DNA of 64,000 nucleotides. It comes from Desulfovibrio sp. (GTDB lineage: Bacteria > Desulfobacterota > Desulfovibrionia > Desulfovibrionales > Desulfovibrionaceae). The DNA is taken from contig JALHJW010000007.1 in the NCBI GenBank assembly GCA_022839785.1, positions 91,181 through 155,180 on the forward strand. Reading direction: 5' to 3'. Positions 61,501 through 64,000 of the stretch are shown here, piece after piece (positions within the stretch are counted from its first letter, which is position 1; every line of letters begins with the position of its first letter). The notes below the pieces were generated by a model that saw only the letters and a program-made list of their open reading frames with translations, was not told the origin of the DNA and did not search any database. The position numbers were made by a program, and so were the translations under genes.

Positions 61501-61677
61501 TACGGCGCGGGCGGCGAGTCCCGCCAGCCCCTGGGCCTGGCCGTGGTCGGCGGCCTGATCTTCTCCCAGCTCCTCACGCTCTACATCACGCCGGTCTACT
61601 ACATCTATCTGGACAAGCTGCGCGCCTGGATCGGCGGCCTGACCGGGGGAGAGAAGCGGGGGGCGGAAGAGAAGTAG
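58567..61677 (+). CDS. RND multidrug efflux transporter, HAE1 type (MdtB/MdtC-like)
   Basis: A 1,036-residue inner-membrane pump, the full length of the family. Twelve helices are evident. The TM4 proton-relay acidic pair is in VGFVVDDAIVMLEN. The start overlaps the adaptor stop (GTGA). No outer-membrane channel gene follows in the window; the operon ends in a strong terminator, so TolC-like proteins must come from elsewhere. Control is presumably by the TetR protein at 56281. Substrate range is unknown. Confidence 0.95.
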   Translation: MNIAAPFIRRPVMTTLVMAAMLLFGLMGYFKLPVSDLPNVDYPTIEVRATLSGARPENMASSVATPLEREFATIAGIDSMSSVSSQGSTRITIQFNLARDIDAAAQDVQAAISKAQRKLPDEMTTPPSLRKVNPADSPILYLTLASKTLPLSVVTEYADTIIGQRISMVQGVAQVNIYGERKYAVRVQLDPKALASRGLGLDEVAEAVAKGNTNLPTGTLSGDFAAYNIKSSGKLQSAADFRPLIVSWQGGSPVRLEQLGRVLDGVENDRMALWRGDDPAVILAIQRQPGTNTVEVVDAIRELVPAFQKQLPAGLEMSVMYDRSESIRESVADVKFTLVLTIVLVVLVIFLFLRNVRATVIPSLALPISIIATFAVMHWRGYSLDNLSLMAMTLAVGFVVDDAIVMLENIVRHREMGKSRLQAALDGSREIAFTIVSMTISLAAVFIPVMFMGGVVGRLFEEFGVVIMASVLFSGVVSLTLTPMLCARFLSENGHGHAAPPNRFFRFSERFFDAALALYRATLQICMRRHAATFLVSLLVLGATVAVFQRMPKGFLPSQDTGMIWATTEAAQGVSFDEMARLQRSLHPILEKEPAIASVMSVIGAGGPNATGNTGRLTLTLTPHDQRTESADDLVKKLRPKLNSVPGIQVYLRNPPMINVGGRSTKSLYQFTLQNPDTAELYRYAALLEDKLKGSRLLQDVSSDVQLSNPEVRVDIRRDRAASLGITPQQIELALQSAFGTRQVSTIYTDTNDYQVILELLPEYLRDASALSLLYVRGTDGNLVPLDALAEISKGVGPVVINHGGQLPSATISFNLRPGVALSQAVAEVEGTARGLLPATFSTGFEGTAQAFQASTKGMLVMLVLAVAVIYIVLGILYESFIHPLTILSGLPSAGFGALVTLWLFGRELDIYGFVGIIMLVGIVKKNAIMMIDFALEAQRDQGLSPAEAIYQGCLVRFRPIMMTTMAALMGTLPIAAAYGAGGESRQPLGLAVVGGLIFSQLLTLYITPVYYIYLDKLRAWIGGLTGGEKRGAEEK

Positions 61678-61697
61678 CCTCGGACCCACGCGGACGT

Positions 61698-61769
61698 TTC
61701 GCCCGCGCGATGGGCGCGGGCGAACAAAAGAGAGAAGCGGGCGCGGAAGCGCCCGCTTCTCTCTTTTGT
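61698..61769. terminator. Tandem hairpins ending the RND operon
   Basis: The first hairpin pairs TTCGCCCGCGC with GCGCGGGCGAA (61698-61724). The second is a perfect 20-bp stem (61724-61769) opening ACAAAAGAGAGAAGCG and closing in CTTCTCTCTTTTGT. Its outer arms are rich in A and T, so it can end transcripts from both sides. Confidence 0.9.
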
Positions 61770-62047
61770 CTTGGCACGGCCAGAGTGCGGCAGCCTTTGG
61801 GCGGTTTTGGGACGGCGACAGAACGGGCGCCCGCTCCTCGTCCGCGCGGTCGACGCCACTTTGTTGCAACGAACAACAAAGAGACGTTCTTCTTTCGCTC
61901 GTGCGCGCGGGCGGTCCTGAGTGTGTTGCGACTCGCAACTTGCTGGATATTCTCTTCCGCGCGTACCCGAACCCGGGTGAGCGGCGCTGGGCAAAGAGGC
62001 CGGTTTGTTTGCGCGCACGCAGGCAGATAAATAGAACGTTTGTGAGT
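61770..62047. other. Intergenic region with several small palindromes
   Basis: No gene was found. TTTGTTG-N7-CAACAAA (61860-61880) and GTTGCG-ACT-CGCAAC (61924-61938) are perfect inverted repeats. The sequence is less G+C-rich than its surroundings, which fits acquired DNA preceding the AbiE unit. Confidence 0.5.
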
Positions 62048-62086
62048 GCAGATGTAAACCTGCGGTTGTGGTTAGTTTAAATCTGC
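62048..62086. promoter_or_regulatory. AbiEi operator (inverted repeat)
   Basis: GCAGATGTAAAC (62048-62059) and GTTTAAATCTGC (62075-62086) match as inverted repeats at 11 of 12 positions with 15 bases between, 16-54 bases before the abiEi start. Autoregulation through paired inverted repeats is established for AbiEi proteins. Confidence 0.7.
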
Positions 62087-62101
62087 GCTAGATAAGTGGT
62101 C

Positions 62102-62881
62102 ATGGGAAGTACAAGAAGCGCAAAAATAAACCTCCTCATGCAGGGCTGGCCGAACGGGGTGGTGAGGACGACCGCCGAGTTGGCGGATATTGGCGTCGGG
62201 GCTTCTCTGGCGCAAAGCTACGTCAGGCAGGGTTGGCTCGTCTTTGTGGGCAAGGGGGCGTATGCCAAGGCGCACGATCAGGTGAGCCGCCTTGGCGCGC
62301 TGAAGGGGCTGCAATATGGGCCGCCTCCGCATGTTCATGCGGGAGGCAGGAGCGCCCTTGAGCTTCTCGGCTACGGCCACTACGCGTCCCCGCATGAGCG
62401 CACGCTGTTCCTGTTCGCTCCGCCGCGCTGCAAGCTTGCCGCTTGGTTCTGGAAGCTATTTGGAGAGGAGGAGGCGTGTTTCACCTCGTCGTCCTTCCTG
62501 CCGTATGCCGCGAGCGAGACCTTCACCCTGCATGACGCGGGAGGCTTTGCCGTGACCGTCTCCGTCCCGGAGCGGGCGGCGCTGGAGTTTCTGTACCACG
62601 TGCCGGGGCGCGTGGGGTTCGACGAGGCCAGGCAGATCGTGTCTGGCCTGGGAACCTTGCGCCCGTCGGTGCTGCAGGGGTTGCTGGAACACTGCTCCAG
62701 CGTGAAGGTGAAGCGGCTCTTCCTGTATCTGGCCAGGGAGGCCGGGTACGGTTGGTACAAGGAGTTGCGGCAAGCCAGTTTCGATCTCGGTTCCGGGAAA
62801 CGGATGGTCGTGAAGGGCGGCAGGCTGGACAGGGAATACGGGATCACCGTTCCGGCGGGGAGCACAGGGGAGACCTCTTGA
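62102..62881 (+). CDS. AbiEi-family type IV antitoxin / repressor
   Basis: A 259-residue protein. The N-terminal winged helix (NGVVRTTAELADIGVGASLA, YVRQGWLVFVGKGAYAKA) binds DNA, and the C-terminal domain (GRSALELLGYGHYASP) matches the AbiEi_3 type. It neutralises the AbiEii nucleotidyltransferase toxin and represses its operon. The ATG at 62102 is taken; GTG at 62096 is an alternative. An inverted repeat upstream fits autoregulation. Its partner gene begins four bases before its stop but is cut by an IS element, so it is now an antitoxin without a toxin. Confidence 0.88.
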   Translation: MGSTRSAKINLLMQGWPNGVVRTTAELADIGVGASLAQSYVRQGWLVFVGKGAYAKAHDQVSRLGALKGLQYGPPPHVHAGGRSALELLGYGHYASPHERTLFLFAPPRCKLAAWFWKLFGEEEACFTSSSFLPYAASETFTLHDAGGFAVTVSVPERAALEFLYHVPGRVGFDEARQIVSGLGTLRPSVLQGLLEHCSSVKVKRLFLYLAREAGYGWYKELRQASFDLGSGKRMVVKGGRLDREYGITVPAGSTGETS

Positions 62882-63039
62882 ACGCCTACGAGAGGCAGGT
62901 CCGCCTTCTGCTGCGGGTGCTGCCACTCGTCGAATACGACCGCCCGCAAGACGGCGCTCCGTTCCTGGCCCTCAAGGGCGGGACCGCGCTCAATTTCTTT
63001 GGCGCTAATCGCAAAGATTGTTGTTCTTTGACAATCTGA
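62878..63039 (+). pseudogene. AbiEii toxin gene fragment, interrupted by an IS element
   Basis: Reading from TTG at 62878 (TTGA overlap with abiEi) gives NAYERQVRLLLRVLPLVEYD, then FLALKGGTALNFF, the exact N-terminal signature of AbiEii nucleotidyltransferases. Homology stops there, before the catalytic DIDL motif normally found in the next ten residues. The sequence that follows (from about 63002) belongs to an IS1595-type element, where the frame soon ends at TGA 63037-63039. The toxin is therefore inactivated. The rest of the gene may resume beyond the window, after the IS. Confidence 0.85.
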
Positions 63040-64000
63040 AATGTAGGCTTATAGTTGTGGGCTACAGGAGGGGCATCTATGGACCTTCATAGCCTCTTAA
63101 GCAGTATGTCCCTCAGGTGCGAGAACGCCGTTTCGCGGATGGAATCACCTGCCCGCACTGTGGCGGGAAAAGCGTGAAGCGCAACGGCATGTATCGTCGT
63201 TTAGGCAAAACGGACCATGTACCCCGTCAGCGGTACTATTGCGCATGCTGCGGGAAAACGTTCAACGACTTGTCCGCAAGTCCCATTGACGGGTCCTGGT
63301 ATGCCGACTTGTGGCCGCATTATCTGCGGCTCATGCTGGAAGGGTATTCTTTGGCGAGGACGGCGAAGGAACTGGACATCCATCCGTCCACGGCCTTTTA
63401 CTGGCGGCACAAGATTCTTCGGGCTTTCGCCACGTTGGATGCGGAAGCGTTCCTTGGCGGGGTTGTGGAAGCGGACGAGACGTTTTTCCTGGAATCATTC
63501 AAGGGAAAGCGCAATCTGACCGTGCGCCCGCCACGCACGCGCGGTGGAACCGCGAAAAAGCGCGGCTTGTCGCAGGAACAAATAGCGGTGTTGACCGCGG
63601 TGGACCGTACGGGCGGCATCGTGGCGCGGCGGGCTGGACGCGGCAGGATTTCGGCTGTCCAGATAGATACGGTGCTGGGTCCGCGTATTCACCAGACGTC
63701 CACCCTGGTCACGGACAAGGCGAGCACCTTCCTGCGCTTCGCCGTGCAGCGGAACTTGGCATGCAAACAGGTCCATGCCAGCAAGAAGATATACAAGGTA
63801 GGCGGCGTGTACCACATCCAGCATGTGAACAGGTTCCATTCACACCTGAAAGCCTGGATGCTGCGGTTTCGTGGCGTGGCGACAAAATACCTGGACCACT
63901 ATCTTGCCTGGTTCAGGATGCTCGAACTGACCAAGGCGATGCAGGAAGCAGAGCGCCTTCCCGTCCTGTTGCAGGACGCCGTTCGCCCCATGCTGCGCAC
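63002..64000 (+). mobile_element. IS1595-family insertion sequence, right end beyond window
   Basis: Begins near 63002 where AbiEii homology breaks off (GGCGCTAATCGC could be the terminal repeat). It contains a small AGATTGT/ACAATCT hairpin (63015-63037), then the transposase gene. The exact left border, the terminal repeats and the target duplication need the missing right end. Confidence 0.75.
63079..64000 (+). CDS. IS1595/ISXO2-type transposase, 3' incomplete, with an apparent 1-base frameshift near the start
   Basis: AGGAGGGG and ATG at 63079 begin MDLHSLL. From 63102 the main reading frame, shifted by one base, runs open to the window end: QYVPQVRERRFADGITCPHC, the zinc ribbon CPHC...CACC, then the HTH SLARTAKELDIHPSTAFYWR, and a DDE-type core with EADET and VTDKAS as the first two catalytic Asp. 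The junction CTCTTAAGCAG would be in frame if it read CTCTTTAAGCAG (adding one T), so a single-base deletion is likely. Either the copy is dead or a ribosomal frameshift is used. It ends outside the window. Confidence 0.8.

Overview
The window reads as part of a high-G+C bacterial chromosome, most likely a sulfate-reducing member of the Desulfovibrionales. The grounds are a Tat-exported formate dehydrogenase with FdhE and a ModE-type regulator, a DUF485/ActP acetate permease pair, a PyrK/PyrD pair, anaerobic-type cobalamin genes, an EAL-HDOD protein and strong codon bias to G/C. The genus is not provable from this sequence alone.

Layout. 1-8990: a metallochelatase/corrin operon on the + strand (CobN-like large subunit cut by the window edge, a BchI-type AAA+ ATPase, a ChlD-type AAA+/VWA fusion, a periplasmic metal/corrinoid-binding protein, precorrin-8X methylmutase), ending in a stub of a CobM/CbiF-type methyltransferase. 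9000-20700: a complete type I-E CRISPR-Cas locus on the - strand. It has 35 repeats and 34 spacers, a leader at the high-coordinate end, cas2, cas1, cas6e, cas5e, cas7e, cse2, cse1, then an embedded RelE/ParE-type toxin-antitoxin pair with its own promoter/operator, then cas3. 20756-20882: tRNA-Ala(GGC) and its terminator. 21226-25012: a TetR repressor with an AhpD-like gene sharing a duplicated operator, and an XhoI/PaeR7I-type restriction-modification pair. 25204-27366: RsgA, a SAM methyltransferase and a small HTH protein. 27600-30579: acetate permease operon with a DUF294 nucleotidyltransferase-like signalling protein. 30958-34469: a CgeB-like glycosyltransferase with orphan OppB/OppC permeases. 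34536-40134: periplasmic formate dehydrogenase (Cys in place of Sec), FdhE and a ModE-like regulator. 40463-44210: a transposase-derived protein without visible catalytic Asp residues and several unknown or small membrane/exported proteins. 44188-47518: SEC-C protein, RecQ, ArfB. 47623-48751: two small unknown genes flanking an unexplained structured-RNA candidate. 48777-54128: U32 peptidase, PyrK, PyrD and a sialidase-fold protein. 54252-61677: EAL-HDOD and cNMP-binding proteins, then a TetR-RND efflux cluster. 62048-64000: AbiEi antitoxin with its operator, its AbiEii toxin cut by an IS1595-family element running off the window.

Taken together, the left half is a defence-rich segment (type I-E CRISPR-Cas, embedded TA, type II restriction-modification), apparently installed between a broken cobalamin gene and a tRNA gene. 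A second TA/abortive-infection remnant lies at the right edge. The points I find most worth attention are the TA module with its own promoter inside the cas operon, the single-base switch in the repeat sequence that splits the array into an old and a young half, the catalytically degenerate IS1595-like gene beside the formate dehydrogenase regulator, and the structured RNA candidate at 48161-48264.
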